Numbered from the stretch's first letter, positions 23,265-36,076 are shown. The stretch is 64,000 bases of DNA from Cryptomeria japonica (GCF_030272615.1 NC_081415.1:231254303-231318302); one strand, 5' to 3'. Notes: generated by a model not told the origin, from the letters alone. Numbers and translations are program-made.

Positions 23265-26200
23265 CCCTTATTTAACCTAGTTCAACCATTCAGTGAAACA
23301 TTGAATCACTCTAGGGCCCGTGGGTTGCCCATAGGTTAGAGTGAATCTCTAGAGAAGGCTAGTTTCTTAGCTACAATCACACAAATTGAACTCACTACTG
23401 ACTTTCTTTAGAAAAGAATAAGAAACTGGTTAAAATGAAAACTACATCTATGAGGTGATGCACCTAATTTTTGTGGAGACTTATCTAGCTTCTCTTTAAC
23501 ACAAAATTTGCCTAATAAGTGAGTTTAAAACATGTACAAGTCAATTTTTAGCATGCTCAAACATAAAATTTTCATGAGAAGGTTTATGTTCTCACAATTT
23601 CTATGAGAAAATCCAACATTTTCACAGCTAAAAACCATTAAAAATAGTAAAACAACTTATGACCTACTTAACCATGTATATTTTTGCCTAAAGGTGTTTG
23701 AGAATAAGGTATAGTGTGAGGACTAGAATATGCTTTCACGGAAAAATACATCAACATTCATGAATACACTCAAACACAACATATTTGAAAAGACAAAGTA
23801 ACACATTTTATTGAAAAAGAAAGTGCCTTCATCCAAACAAGCCTAAAAAATGTCTAATTTTTATTCTTAAAAGTTGAGTTTCAATAAAAACAAATTGCCT
23901 AGAAGAGATCATGTGGAACTACAACACTTGCCAAAAAGAAAGAACTATTTTTTCTTAGCCTAGGCGTACTATGTATTTGAAAAGATAAAGTAACACATTT
24001 TATTGAAAAAGAAAGTGCTTACATCTAGATAGGCCTATAAATGTCTATTTTTTATTCTTAAAGATGAGTTTCAATTAAAAAAAATTGCTTAGAAGAGATC
24101 ATGTGGAGCTACAACACTTAGCCAAAAAGAAAGAACTGTTTTTTTCTTATCCTAGGCATACTACTTATTTGAAAAAACTAAGTAACACATTTTATTGAAA
24201 AAGAAAGTGCTTACATCCAAATAGGCCTGAAAATGTCTATTTTTTATTCTTAAAAGATGAGTTTCAATAATAAAAAATATCTTAGAAGAGATCATGTGGA
24301 GCTACAACACTTAGGCAAAAAGAAAGAATTATTTTTTCTTAGCCTAGGCGTACTACTTCTCTGTCCCACATGGGAGAGAAACTAGGAAATACATTAAGAA
24401 AGTGATTGCCACTTGGTGGAGTCAAACCTCTTTTTAGAGTTCTTGATGCATCCTTATTTGAATAGGTCATTTTGGGAGCTCCTTGGTGGCATTGAGGTTG
24501 AGGTCTTAACTTCAAAGAACTCTTCAAAAATTTCCCCAACTATCCTATTTAACTCCTATATCCCTGCACAGTGTTGGAACTGCTCCTTAGATAGTTGTGA
24601 AGTTTCTCCAACCGTCCTATATTCTTTCCTCTATTTGTCTCCTCCATCTACCAAACTAATCCCTGTATACTTTCCAAATTTTTCCTTATCAAATGAACCC
24701 TATACGCTTGTGAAATTGACAACTACTTTAAAACTCACTAATTGTCATTAATCCTACCTTGCACAGTGATAGGATATATTTTATCAATAAGCTTTAACTA
24801 AACTAGGTTTGTCCATAACATAGGAGGATGAATTTGACAAGTTCTAGGAGTTTGAAATTAAATTAAATTATCATTTTATCCCCTTGAATTGTTTGTTTTC
24901 TATCCTTATTTTATTCTCTTTTGTCTACTTTGATGCAACACTATTATCCATATCTTATCTCATAGTTTGACAAACACCCACTTCCTTGATAGAATTCAAT
25001 ATCATTTCTACTACCTGTAGTAGGTCTTCAAGCCTCACATCTTTAAGAACCTAGTGAACTATATATTATTTCCCATACACTATTACCCTTTGGTACAAGT
25101 ATCACCATGAAATGTGATTGCTTCAAACTATCATCTATATTTCCCTCAAATGGTGATTATTGAATGTCTTTTAGACTCTTTCAGTGACTTTCATCATGCT
25201 TGAGTAGACTAACTTATGTGGCTAATTTTTGGAGATTACCCATATACCATAGAAACTATTAGCCACATTTCCATTGGGCACTACTTCTTTTCCATACTAT
25301 TAGTCTCAGTCTAGTGTGCCTTCAAACCTTTCAATTAGCTCATGTCTTCACATCATCTTCTACTGACTCTTTTCATGAATTTCTTCAACTTGCATCTACC
25401 ATATACAACATCAAATTGTCCTTCCATGTCTATGATTGTATTTTTATAATCTTCGTTATATTTTCATGTACTATGAGATTATTTAGTTGAATATATAAGA
25501 CTGCCATAAAGATTATTTGCATGATTTTCCTCTTTGTTATTTGATACCATATTCTACACTCTATCTATTGTGTGATGATATTCTTTGGCATTGTGTTATT
25601 GTAGTCATGACTGCCCTTTTTTTAGTCATGATGTATATTTTATCATGGATAAAAGGCCACTAAAAAGAATGTATTATCTCCAGCTTGTTGTTTGAGTAGT
25701 CCATTGTCTTTCTCTGTCACAATAAACATTAACTTCATGATGGCTCTAGTAACAATACAAGATCTTCCAAAATGATAAGAATATTTGTTCAAGGGATTGA
25801 CTGATATACTCCTTTCTGACTATGTTGATAATGAGAAACCATTAATATATTGTGCTCCCAAAGTGAATGACACCAATATTTGTAGAAAATCTTGTAGTGG
25901 GAGAATCTTGTCCATATCTGCTCATATTCTCTTTTCTTTTTCTTGCACTTTTCCCTTTATGAATGTGATTTATTCTTATTCTTAGTTTGATTGACCTTCA
26001 GTTGCCTCTTCTCCTCTCTAATTATTACAATGGATTCCATCATGATGTCAACATTGCCTTTTTCTTCTAGCATTTTTTATTTTTAATAAAACACTTGAGA
26101 TCACTTGTATCCCTGCATAGATTTTGTCATATTACCATAAATACAAAAATCATGCATCCACCATCACTTGGTGCTATGCTGACCCTACCAAATTTGTTTT

Positions 26201-26620
26201 ATTTATTTCCCATTAGCTATAATTTTAACATATTCATTGTCCCTTACCTCTTGTGAATTTGATTGTCCACTTGAACATGTTTTCATAAGTTTTGACAATT
26301 ATTACACATTTATCCTATATGCTACTCTACTCTCAATTCATTTTCCTTTCAACTGTCACAAACCTTTGATCATGAGGACTATCTTTTAAACTCAAAATTG
26401 TCATCCAAAATAGTGTGTAAGCCATTATATTTCTCATTCCATGGCTTCTATGTGTTATATGCTTTTATTTTTAGTGCATTTGACATTCACCATTCACAAG
26501 CCTTCTCAACTACTCTTGCATTCTTCTTAGCTTCATGATAGTTTCTTATATATGTTACTCGTAGGAGACCATCATAGAACTTATTACATAGAGGACTATC
26601 ATTTCACTGATATAATGCTT
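23265..26620. other. unassigned AT-rich region
   Basis: Apart from the 192-bp tandem units at 23782-24357 I recognise nothing. Open frames are short, lack domains and show no codon-use signal. By position the left edge should continue remnant I, but no Copia gag or integrase motif is visible. Confidence 0.5.
23782..24357. repeat. three tandem copies of a 192-bp unit
   Basis: Each unit begins TATTTGAAAAGAHAAAG and contains ACACATTTTATTGAAAAAG, AGAAGAGATCATGTGGA and CCTAGGCGTACTA. Copies begin at 23782, 23974 and 24166 with constant spacing of 192 bases. They differ by scattered substitutions. After the third copy the similarity stops abruptly at TACTTCTCTGTCCC. Noncoding. Confidence 0.85.
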
Positions 26621-26624
26621 ATTC

Positions 26625-27151
26625 AATACGGTTGTCTCTCTATGGTACTCATGTGAAACTTATGATCTCTTTAATGCGCTTATACTAATGCAGATTGGGT
26701 AGGAAGTATTGATGACCAGAAGAGTACAAGTGGAGGTGCCTTCTACTTAAGAGACCGGCTAGTATCATGGCACAACAAGAATCAAGATTCAATGTCATTA
26801 TCTACTATTGAGGCGAAGTATATAGTAGCTGCTACATGTTGTTCATAGGTTTTGTTGATGAAGCATACACTGAAGGACATACATGTGGAGATACCAAAAC
26901 CTATTCCAATCCGATGTGATAACTCAAGTGCAATCAACATCTCCAAGAATCCAGTAATGCACTCAAGAACAAAACACATTGCAATAAAGTATCACTTCTT
27001 GAGGGAGAAGGTAGCAGACAAGGAGGTCGTAGTTAAATATGTTCCAACGGGTGAGCAGATGACTGATATATTTACCAAGCCACTTCCTTTGGGCCCATTT
27101 GAGTACTTGAGACACAAGATGGGAGTTGTTCCACCATTTGGTAGTACTTAA
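26625..27151 (+). pseudogene. RNase H tail of Copia element D
   Basis: Only the 3' end of a plus-strand pol survives. It opens with LWYSCETYDLFNA, shifts frame, then NADWVGSIDDQKSTSGGAFY, STIEAKYIVAAT, a TAG stop, CDNSSAINISKNPV, RTKHIAIKYHFLREKVAD and DIFTKPLPLGPFEYLRHKMG, ending in TAA. These are the conserved Copia RNase H blocks. The sequence left of about 26625 is unrelated, so the element is truncated. It leads straight to a polypurine tract and LTR. Confidence 0.85.
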
Positions 27152-27376
27152 ATGTGTATGGATGTGTATGGTTCAAGGGGAGTCAAAAAAAATTACTATC
27201 TTATGACTTTTGAATCATGAAGCATGGACACAGGGAGAGAATGTGTCCTACCAGTTGAAGACAAGGGAGAGATTATGGTTAGACTTTGGTAGTATGTTTG
27301 GTATCAGATTAAGATTCCCTTTGCCATTGTTGTCAAAGGGGGAGAGAAACTAAAATAGAAAGTGTTGACATCAATC

Positions 27377-27389
27377 CCAAAGGGGGGAT
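27377..27389 (+). other. polypurine tract of element D
   Basis: CCAAAGGGGGGAT directly before the TG of the LTR at 27390. A second tract, CAAAGGGGGAGAG, lies about 50 bases upstream (near 27335). Confidence 0.8.
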
Positions 27390-29072
27390 TGTTGGCATTG
27401 AGTTATCATTGATGTCAATCGATATTGCAGGCTATCGGTAGTGTGTGTCAACCCAGTATGGAAAATATTGAACTGGCATAAAGAAAAGAAGTATACCACT
27501 AGTATGAGGTGAGATGCAAGAGTGAGTTGGCATGCCTGAGTATTAACCAGTAAGGAATAAACCAGTATGATGGTCGGTTGTTTGTTTGTGATGAAGAGGT
27601 AGAATGTTACATGAATCACAACAACACCCGATGAGTTGAACTGAATGAATGACATGAAGACATACCGGAAGGCAAGATGAATTGTCAGTATGATGTGATG
27701 CTGATAAAAGTAGTTGTCCTATGTATTAGGCATATCAGTAAAGGTTTGTACTGGTAGAAGGGTTTGTATCGGCAGGGATGTTTAGGATTGAACCAACTCT
27801 TTTGTCAGTGAGTTGAAAGCATGTTGATGTGTGCCATGGGGAATTGAGGTGGAAAACATGAAGATGTTGACAAAATATTCATCGTCACGGTTGTCCATGC
27901 AGTTGGTAGTCATTAAATGATAAATCCACAAATCAAGGGATATTACCTAATTGTTCCGACTCGAGGAATAATGGACAATAGAGAATGATTAGGTAGTAGT
28001 TGGCATGGTGATCGGGGCATAAAATCCAATTGTAGATTGACCTTCAATTAGAAACAGCTAGATGAAATGAGGTCGACAAAGATCAAGGCCGTAAAGTAGG
28101 GTACAGTTTGTTATTTTTAGAAAACATGCATTGGATGAATAAGAACGTGTACAAATACATCTCCCCAAAGCAAGTGAACAATCGAAGATAGATTGAATCA
28201 GATTTGATATAGATTTGGTCGAAGGAAAGGAACCCTAACCGCCTAAATTTTGAATTTGTTTTTGGCAGGAAAACTTATTTTTAAATATACAAGTCTAAAA
28301 TCGATGAGACTGTTGTTGTGGAAAGATATGTGATTATGCTTGTGAATGAAAGAGAGAGAAAAATGATTATTTAAGTAAAAAACAACAAATCTTAAGTGAG
28401 TGTGTATAGAACGAGAAACCGGTAAGGTGTGTGAACCGGCAGAGAACAAATCGGCAAAGACAGAACCTGGCAAAGTGTGAGTGGGTGTGAAGTGAATCCA
28501 ACAGACAAAGGAAGAGAAGTTTAAATAGAGTAAGGACAAGCATAAAGACAGTTTTGCAGTGTGTGTGAAATTTTCACAAACTGGTAAGATTGAAACTGGT
28601 AGAGCAGAGTATTGAATTGTTGCAAAACTTCATTTTCAAAAGGGAATTTATTTTTGTATTTGAATCTTCATATTGTCCTCACTAAGTAGGTGCTTAGTGC
28701 AGGGGTTGTAGCTCCTTTAGATTGTAGCCTATAAATTGTTCAGGGGTTGGTGCTCCTTGGGTTGGTGCCCTAAAAATTGTAATCAGATCACTTATATTGT
28801 GAGGCTAGATTAGAGCAGAAGATCTCTAGCAACTATTCAAACTGAGGTTTTTCCCATATTGTGTTTTCCTCGTATATATGTTGTTATGTGATGCATTCTT
28901 GCGTATGATTTATTTTGATATTATAAAAAAATCTTTCACACACTTAGTTTGTATAGTTTGGCTTACCGGTCAACACTCGATTTGTTTCATAGAGTACCGA
29001 TATATCCCTATTTAAAGAAAAAGTGTTAAATCATTGATTCACCCCCCTCTCAATGATCCATTGTGTCCAACA
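27390..29072 (+). repeat. single LTR shared by elements D and C
   Basis: 1683 bp from TGTTGGCATTGAG to TGTGTCCAACA. On its left lie RNase H and a polypurine tract (as for a 3' LTR). On its right lie a primer site and gag (as for a 5' LTR). Near its end is the TTCACCCCCCTCTC motif shared by the Sirevirus-like LTRs in this window. ACCGGT motifs and relics are scattered through it. Confidence 0.88.
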
Positions 29073-29074
29073 AT

Positions 29075-29088
29075 TGGTATTAGAGCAT
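29075..29088 (+). other. primer-binding site of element C
   Basis: TGGTATTAGAGC, the initiator-tRNA-Met type site with one C-to-T change, two bases after the LTR end. Confidence 0.85.
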
Positions 29089-29138
29089 AGGTACCCTATT
29101 TGTTCTATAGCTTGGGTAGATCCTATCAAGTTTTCACA

Positions 29139-30524
29139 ATGGCAAGAAATGAATCAGCCTCCTCAAAAGCCCCTATGTTTGATGGTGTCAATTATGCCTT
29201 TTGGAGTAGAAGAATGGAAACCTATTTGTCCTCTCTAGGTATTGATGTATGGATGTTGGTTGTGAATGGGTATACAATCCCTAAAAATCTCCCTACTGAT
29301 CCAGATGCTAAGAAGAAATATGAGAACAATGCTAAAGCTAAAAATGATATTCTTAGTGGGTTATTGGATAATGAGTTTGTTAAGGTCATCTTATCTGCCA
29401 AAGCAACTTGGGATAAGTTGCAGAAAATACTTGAAGGTAATGCTAAAGTCAAGGAAGCCAAGTTACAGACATTGAGAGTAGAGATTGAGGGTTTGAAGAT
29501 GAGAGATAAAGAGAAGATTGGTGACTATCTCTGAAGGATTGATGGAACAACAAACACCATTAGAGGGCTTGGAGAAGAAATAAAAGATGAGGTGGTAGTG
29601 AAGAAAGTACTTAGATCTCTCACATCTAAGTATGATACAAAGGTTTCAGCAATAGAAGAAGCAAAAGATCTTAAAATATTTACAATGGATGAGTTGTATA
29701 GTTCCCTAACTGCTTATAAGATGAGGACTGTCGGTACTAAGGATGTGAAGGAAGAAGACATTCACAGTAAGCAAGAATACTGGTAAGAAGACATATATAG
29801 ATGCGGTTAAGAACTGCCACACAAACTGGTATACACAATTAATGAATCGAAGGCCTTACTCAATGCACCCACATGCCGATCCAAGGAGAAATGCAAGAGT
29901 TGATCATGAAGGATTCTCTAGAGTTAGCAGCATGAAAGGAAGACCCTCGATGAGGCAATCATTTGCAGGACCAAGACAATCTAACTGGTATGTTCCAAAC
30001 TTTCATGGTTATTGTCACCAGTATAATAAGTTCGGTCATAAAATGGCAGATTGTAGGAAAATGAATGTAAGCCCCAGTTTTGAGAGTAGAAACTCATTTG
30101 CTGCATTACAAAGTACAAATGTCACATATTATTATTGCAATAAGTTTGGTCATAAGAGTTATGAGTGTAGGAGAAATGTGCAAATGTCCTACAAGAATGC
30201 TTTGGATACATCTTTCAATGCTAATGTCAAATGTTACAAGTGTCAAAATTGTGGTCACATAGCAAGGCATTGTAAGCTAAGAAATGACAAGCAAAAGAAA
30301 ACAGTACCAGATCAAAAGATAGAGACTAAACTAGAACACAAGATGATAGAAGAGGAGAAGAAAGAAGAGAAACAGGTTTGGATAGAGAAGGAGAAGAACA
30401 AGACAGAGTCAAGCTTGATTGTGCAAACTACTCTACATGCTGAAAGGAGGAATCTATGGCTAGTAGATAGTGGTTGCTCAAATCACATGACCAAAGACAA
30501 GAAAATTTTTATCAAGCTTGATAA
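29139..30524 (+). pseudogene. Gag and protease start of element C
   Basis: Start Met of MARNESASSKAPMFDGVNYA lies 50 bases from the primer site. The UBN2-type Gag fold runs to about 29770 with a TGA at 29532 where the family continues (GDYL, then RIDGTTN). After 29842 come three CCHC-like knuckles, an unusual number for Copia: CHQYNKFGHKMADC and YYYCNKFGHKSYEC each lack a Cys, and CYKCQNCGHIARHC is intact. A Lys/Glu-rich stretch precedes the protease motif LVDSGCSNHMTKD. The gene stops at the insertion point of element B, and its next codons resume at 45037. Confidence 0.87.
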
Positions 30525-31556
30525 TGTTAGGACCCAGAGGCAACTGAGAGGGGGGGTGAATCAGTTGCCTAATAATTTTATCTCAAATACAACTTAACCA
30601 AACTTAATGTCAGTAAATAGATTAACAGTTAATAATAGTACCAGTGAAACTTAATGCATGAAACAGAAAGAGAAACAATATCCACAACACAACACGGAGA
30701 TTTGTACGTAGAAACCCTGTAAGAGGAAAAACCACGGTGGGAAACCTTACCCACGATCAGATGATACTACTGCAGATAGTATGTATTTACAAATGGGGTT
30801 TGCACATGTAGAAAGGCCAGCTACCTAGAGCTCACTGCTCAATCACAAAATAGGAGTCACACTGACTACAATTGGATGATTAAATCCAATGATGATGTGC
30901 TGCTCAAAGTAACATCTCCAATGTTGGATTCAGTATCGGTAAAGATTTGATTGTCTTCTTCAAACCTTTCTTAAATCTTCAAATGATGTTTGTGTGAGTA
31001 GCTCTTCTTATATTCGCATATACTGAATATCACAATCTTAAAATACCTTATTACCTACCACCTCTATATGAATCTCACAATTGAGATCTTACATATACAC
31101 CAAAACCTAAGACCAAATGTGTAGGTTGGCTTACTAAGAATAATACAATAAAATTAATTACAACAAGTCAACATGTGATGCATCATGTTGGCTCAACAAT
31201 AATATTAATGGATTAAACCATCTCCATAACGTGTCATGTTGATCTGGAATAGATAACGCATGTCAATCCATAACCTAGACCAATTTCTGGTAATAGCAAA
31301 TATGTCAACTCGGTTAGACCAATAATCAAATCTCCAAAATCAAGTGTCCAAACCATGTCTTCGAAATAACCAAGTGATCTCCAGATGATAACAAGTCATC
31401 CTCAGTGCCGGTGAACAATTGAACCTATCGGTGAACCAAATATCGGTGACTGTGTATAAGTCACTAAACTTGTCGGTGAACATAATCAAAGATCTCCAGA
31501 AGGATAAGTGTTGACATCAATGACAAAACCAATGCAACATATCCATAATACCAACA
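30525..31556 (-). repeat. 3' LTR of element B
   Basis: 1032 bp, plus-strand TGTTAGGACCC...ATAATACCAACA. Same family as LTR F at 1547-2603. Contains the GAGAGGGGGGGTGAATCAG motif 20 bases from its left end. Confidence 0.9.
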
Positions 31557-31570
31557 ATCGCCCCCTTTGG
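31557..31570 (-). other. polypurine tract of element B
   Basis: Minus strand CCAAAGGGGGCGAT directly before the 3' LTR. More tracts lie at about 31690-31730, 31761-31775 (CTCCCCCTTTGAC) and 31848-31860 (CTCCCCCTGAG). Confidence 0.8.
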
Positions 31571-31935
31571 CATTGATGGCAACACAAGATGGAAAAACCA
31601 TCTAAGTGCCAAAGCAGAAATTCCAATATACCAAAAACCAACAATCTCCAGAATAGATCAATACCAGAAATCAAAATACAAATGCAAAGAGTAACAATCT
31701 CTCCCCTAATCAATAATCTCTCCCCAAAAGATAGTGTGTTTAATGTTTTTCCATAGGTATCTCTCCCCCTTTGACATCAAATACCAAAGCAATGTAAATA
31801 CCAGATAAAATTAGTTCATAGAACCAAAATACCAACTTAACCAACTACTCCCCCTGAGAAGTAGCTCTCCTCCATCAAAGCCAGAAAAAAAGTTTCTCTG
31901 TAAATTCTATCGGTTTGATGCCAAGCATCAACTGT

Positions 31936-33298
31936 CTAAGTCTCTACCGGTGAGGGTATGACCCCAAGCTGCTCTCTGAGATATTCAAAAGTTTCCTTCG
32001 GCAAAGGCTTAGTAAAGATGTCTGCAATCTGCTCTTTAGTATTCACATAAACCAATCTCACTTCTTTTGCTTCAACATTCTCTTTCAGAAAATTGTATTT
32101 GATAGAAACATGTTTAGTTTTAGAGTGAAATACCAGATTCTTAGATATATCAATTACTGCCATATTATCACAATAGATGATTATAGGTTCTTTGCATTTT
32201 ACCTTTATCTCCTTCAACATTTGCTTATTCCATAATACCTGAGTACAATTGGTTGTTGCTGCAACATATTCTGATCATGTTGTTGATAATGATGTACAAC
32301 TCTATTTCTTGCTCAACCATTAAATCAATCTGCTACCAAGAAAGAATGCCTTGTCGGTGGTGCTCTTTCTATCATCTACATATCCTGCCCAATTAGCATC
32401 GATGTATGCACATAACTCAAAATTTAATTCTTTAGGATACCATAAACCAAGATTTGTTGTGCCTTGTAAATACTAGAAAATCCTTTTTACTGTTGATTCA
32501 TGATTTTCTTTAGGATTACTCTAAAATATTGAAACAATACATATTGCATTCATTATATCAGGTCTTGTTTGTGTTAAATACAATAAACCTCCAATCATAG
32601 ATTTGTATCTTGTCAGATTAACAGGAGTTGAATCATCCTTCAATGATAGTTTATCAGTTGTAGTAATAGGAGTACTTACCAGTTTAGAGTTTTCCATACC
32701 AAATTTCTTCAGTAATTCCTTTAAATACTTTGATTGACATAAGAATATACCTTTATCAGTCTATGAAATCTGTAATCCTAAAAAGAATTTTATCTCCCCA
32801 ATCATAGACATTTCAAATTCTTTGTGCATCTTGTTAGAAAAGTCTTTACACAATCCATCTTCTCCTCCAAAAATGATGTCATCAACAAAAGCTTCAATAA
32901 CCAAAATGTATTCATTAGTCACTTTGAAATATAAGTTGATGTTAGAATTACCTTTAGTGTAACCAAGCTTCATAAGATATTTGTCCAATCTAGCATACCA
33001 AGCTCTAGGAGCTTGCTTTAATCCATATAAAGCTTTCCTGAATCTGTAAACCATATCTTTATCATTTGTCAATGAAAATCCATCAGGTTGTTCAATGTAA
33101 ACTTCCTCTTCAAGATCACCATTCATAAATGCACATTTAACATTCATTTGATAAACTTTATAGTTTTTGTGTGTTGCAAATGCAAGAAATAATCTGACTG
33201 CCTCAATTCTAGCTACCGGTGCAAAGGTTTCATTGTAATCAATTCCTTATTTCTGTGAATATCCCTTACACACTTATCTTCCTTTGTTTCTGATTACA
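31936..33298 (-). pseudogene. reverse transcriptase and RNase H of element B
   Basis: RT blocks at 32761-33147: MNGDLEEEVYIEQPDGF, KALYGLKQAPRAWYARLDKY, FVDDIIFGGEDG, FFLGLQIS, then a TAG where sister elements have Gln. Connection and RNase H follow with YKSMIGGLLYLTQTRPDIM, CDNMAVIDISKN, TKHVSIKYNFLKENV and the tail DIFTKPLPKETFEYLREQLG, ending near 31936. Stops occur near 32530, 32300 and 32280. Conserved Asp of FVDD is retained. Confidence 0.9.
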
Positions 33299-33540
33299 AG
33301 GCATTCACCCTCGGATGCTTAGACCAGATAACTATCTTTCTAACAAGTTCGAAAGCATGGGTAACAGTAGCCTGTCCAGAGAAGGATTCGGTGAGATAAT
33401 AGTAGTTGTTCGCTCTCCAGTCAAGCAAGAAAGAAGGAAAGGCAAGATGGATGGATGTTTGGAAGGTTACCCTTTCTCGAGGTTGTAAAAAATACTCAGC
33501 CAAACTTGACAGCTAATAAGATGTCTATGGGATTGCCTAA
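33299..33540. other. foreign segment of about 240 bp inside element B pol
   Basis: The linker between integrase and RT of B is continuous with its relatives on both sides (GATTACAAG on the left, CCATCTTCATTAAG on the right), but about 240 bases between them have no counterpart in G or H. The segment is higher in GC and its texture (AACAAGTTCGAAAGCATGGG, CTCTCCAGTCAAGCAAGAAA) is unlike the surrounding elements. A 69-codon open frame on the minus strand spans most of it without a recognisable domain. An organelle-DNA scrap is one possibility. No clear TSD. Confidence 0.55.
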
Positions 33541-34437
33541 CCATCTTCATTAAGTTTATTTTTGAATACCCATTTAGTTCCAATTATATTTTTATTTTTA
33601 GGTCGAGGAACCAATGTCCATGTATTGTTCTTTTCAGTTTGTTCCAATTCATCTTCCATAGCCTTAATCCAATGTTTATCTTAACATGCCTCAATGACAG
33701 ATGTTGGTTCAATTTGAGAAATTAAACATACCTCTTCATTTGCTAGTCTTCCTCTAGTCATAACTCCTTGGTACTTATTCCCAATTATCTGACTTTCAGA
33801 GTGATTCAATCTTACATACATGGGTGTGTTCACTTGTTGCTATTCTTTAGTCACTGTGGAATTCTCTGATGATGCCGGTGTGACTAGATCAACATTATGT
33901 ACAGGCGCACTCTATATAGGTTCATTTATGATTATCTCAACTGTCGGTTTAGAATCCATAGACCTTGAATTTCTTCTAAAGTGTTCATCAATCTTCACAT
34001 TTGCACTCTCAATGATTTTTTGCAATATCTTATTAAAATATCTATATGCTTTGCTTTTAGATGAATACCCAAGAAATATTCCTTTATCACTTCTAGGATC
34101 AAATTTACCAATATACTCATCTCTCCTAATGTAACATTTGCTTCCAAATATTCTGAAGTACTTAAGAGTAGGAATATTACCAAACCATAATTCATAGGGT
34201 GTCTTACTAGTTTCACCTTTGATGTGAACTCTGTTGAAAGCGTAAATCGATGTATTCATTGCTTCTCTCCAATACAAATGAAGTAGATTTGCTTCTGATA
34301 TCATGCTTCTAGCTCCATCCAAAATAGTTTTGTTCTTCCTTTCCACAACTCCATTTTGTTGAGGTGTCTGAGGTGCTAATAGTTGTCTTTTGTTTCCATT
34401 CACTTCACAAAATGTATTGAACTCCTTAGATGTAAAT
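33541..34437 (-). pseudogene. integrase C-terminal part and linker of element B
   Basis: Minus strand, begins at the break caused by element A. Contains the third catalytic residue in QNGVVERKNKTILDGARSM, then REAMNTSIYAFNRV, the GKFDPRSDKGIFLGYSSKSK block and, after a frame change near 33912, the acidic and RT-leading linker (YVRLNHSESQIIG and MTRGRL-like motifs). The first part of the same domain is at 42013-42758. Confidence 0.88.
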
Positions 34438-35598
34438 TTATGAATACTAAGAGGGGGGGTGAATTAGTATACCAAAAAATATTGTAATCAATATTTTAAA
34501 CAGTTTAGCAGATAACCGATGCAACAGATTCACTAATAAACCGGTTAAGATAAATGCAAACCAAATAGAAAACAGAGCATTCACCCACAAAAGAACAATC
34601 ACCATAACACAAGATATTTGACATGGAAACCCAAATGGGAAAACCATGGTGAGCAAAAACTCACAAGTAACTATCTGCAGAATAGTAACTAGACCGGTTA
34701 AGGTCATACAATGTTCTTCACCAGAACAGATCATGTTAGGAATATAGATCTCTGTTAGGAGATAAGTCTTGTTAAAGACTACCTTGTTAAAGGATTTCAG
34801 ATCCATAGTTGTGAACCACCTTGTTAGAGGATTTACAAAGGCTTTGTTGGGCCTACCTGGTTAAGGCTTTCAGACTTGTCAAAGATGTGAGTAATCAACA
34901 ATTGAATGATCTAGATAATAGCACAGTATGCTTAATTAGATCCTTGACAGCTCCTTGTTAATGCATTTCAGCATTACTTTAGTCTTCAATATCTCCACAC
35001 TCTATCTCTTCACACAGACCTAATCTTCTCTTCAAAGATTGTACATAACCTTTTCTATTCTATCTCTCATACTATATCTCATACATGCAAACCCTAGACA
35101 TAATGTCCTTATAAATGAATCTAATTTCATGTCGCTCCAATAGAATTAGACTACAAGTTCCTAGGTTCAGTGCATCTAGACACATTTGGTAACATGGCAC
35201 AAAATCACCATAAAAGTGTCAGTGGATGATAACTCATCACACATTATAGAAATATCGGTTGGTAACTCATCACAGATATATACTAGTTAATACAATATAC
35301 TGATTACCGGTTGTCAAAAATGAAGACTGGAATATCGTAGTGTTCTAATCAAAAGTTAACTACCGCTTGGGTCCTTCGTATCGCTTGAGATCCTCGAACC
35401 ATTTGAGGTCTTCATACTACTTGGGATCTTCAGTCAATCTCTGATCGGTAAACCATCTTCTGCAAAATACCGAGTCTAAAGACTATACATTCAATAATAC
35501 ACAATACTAGTTGGAACAATTACCGGTTGAGCATAACTCATACATCAAGAAAGTGTGTGTCCATCAATGACAATCAAAACATCATCAAAATGCCAACA
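34438..35598 (-). repeat. 3' LTR of element A
   Basis: 1161 bp, plus-strand start TTATGAATAC (TGATGAATAC in the other copy) and end ATGCCAACA. Includes two units of an 18-base repeat around GAGATCCTCGAACC near 35375-35425, where the other LTR has more. The GAGGGGGGGTGAATTAG motif lies 12 bases from the start. Confidence 0.92.
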
Positions 35599-35612
35599 AT
35601 CTCCCCCTTTGG
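35599..35612 (-). other. polypurine tract of element A
   Basis: Minus strand CCAAAGGGGGAGAT directly before the 3' LTR. Additional tracts at about 35684 (CTCCCCCTAAG) and 35768 (CTCCCCCTTTGCC). Confidence 0.85.
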
Positions 35613-36076
35613 CATTGATGGAAACACTTAGGAAAATTTTGACATCTAAGTGTTTTTACAAGAAAAATGTCATAATCAAAATTACTCCCCCTAAGCATAT
35701 ACACTACCCATTTTGCAAAAATTACAAGTGCACAAACATTCACCAAAATTTTAATGTATGTACACTACTCCCCCTTTGCCAACAATGACAAAGTAATGCA
35801 AACTATCCTTTTTATAAAATAACACATAGTAGATGTTCATGACAATAAGGAATGAAATTTCTCAAAAACAGATTTAAAGTTCTGCACAAAATTTTTCATG
35901 TCCAATGTCCATGACTCAAGTAATGAGGTAGTAACCTCACTTTTAGTCTTCATCTGGAATTTCATTTCTTCCATTGCATCAATGGTACTCATCTCTTGAG
36001 TTACCGTGATGGCTTCGAAGTTGAGAAAACATCTTTGAAGAACCTACAGTTTTGGCAATAGGAGTAGTTGAAGCTC

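Noticed and set aside
33294-33503. 69-codon open frame in the foreign segment of B
   Set aside because: No recognisable domain; the segment is better described as an inserted scrap.
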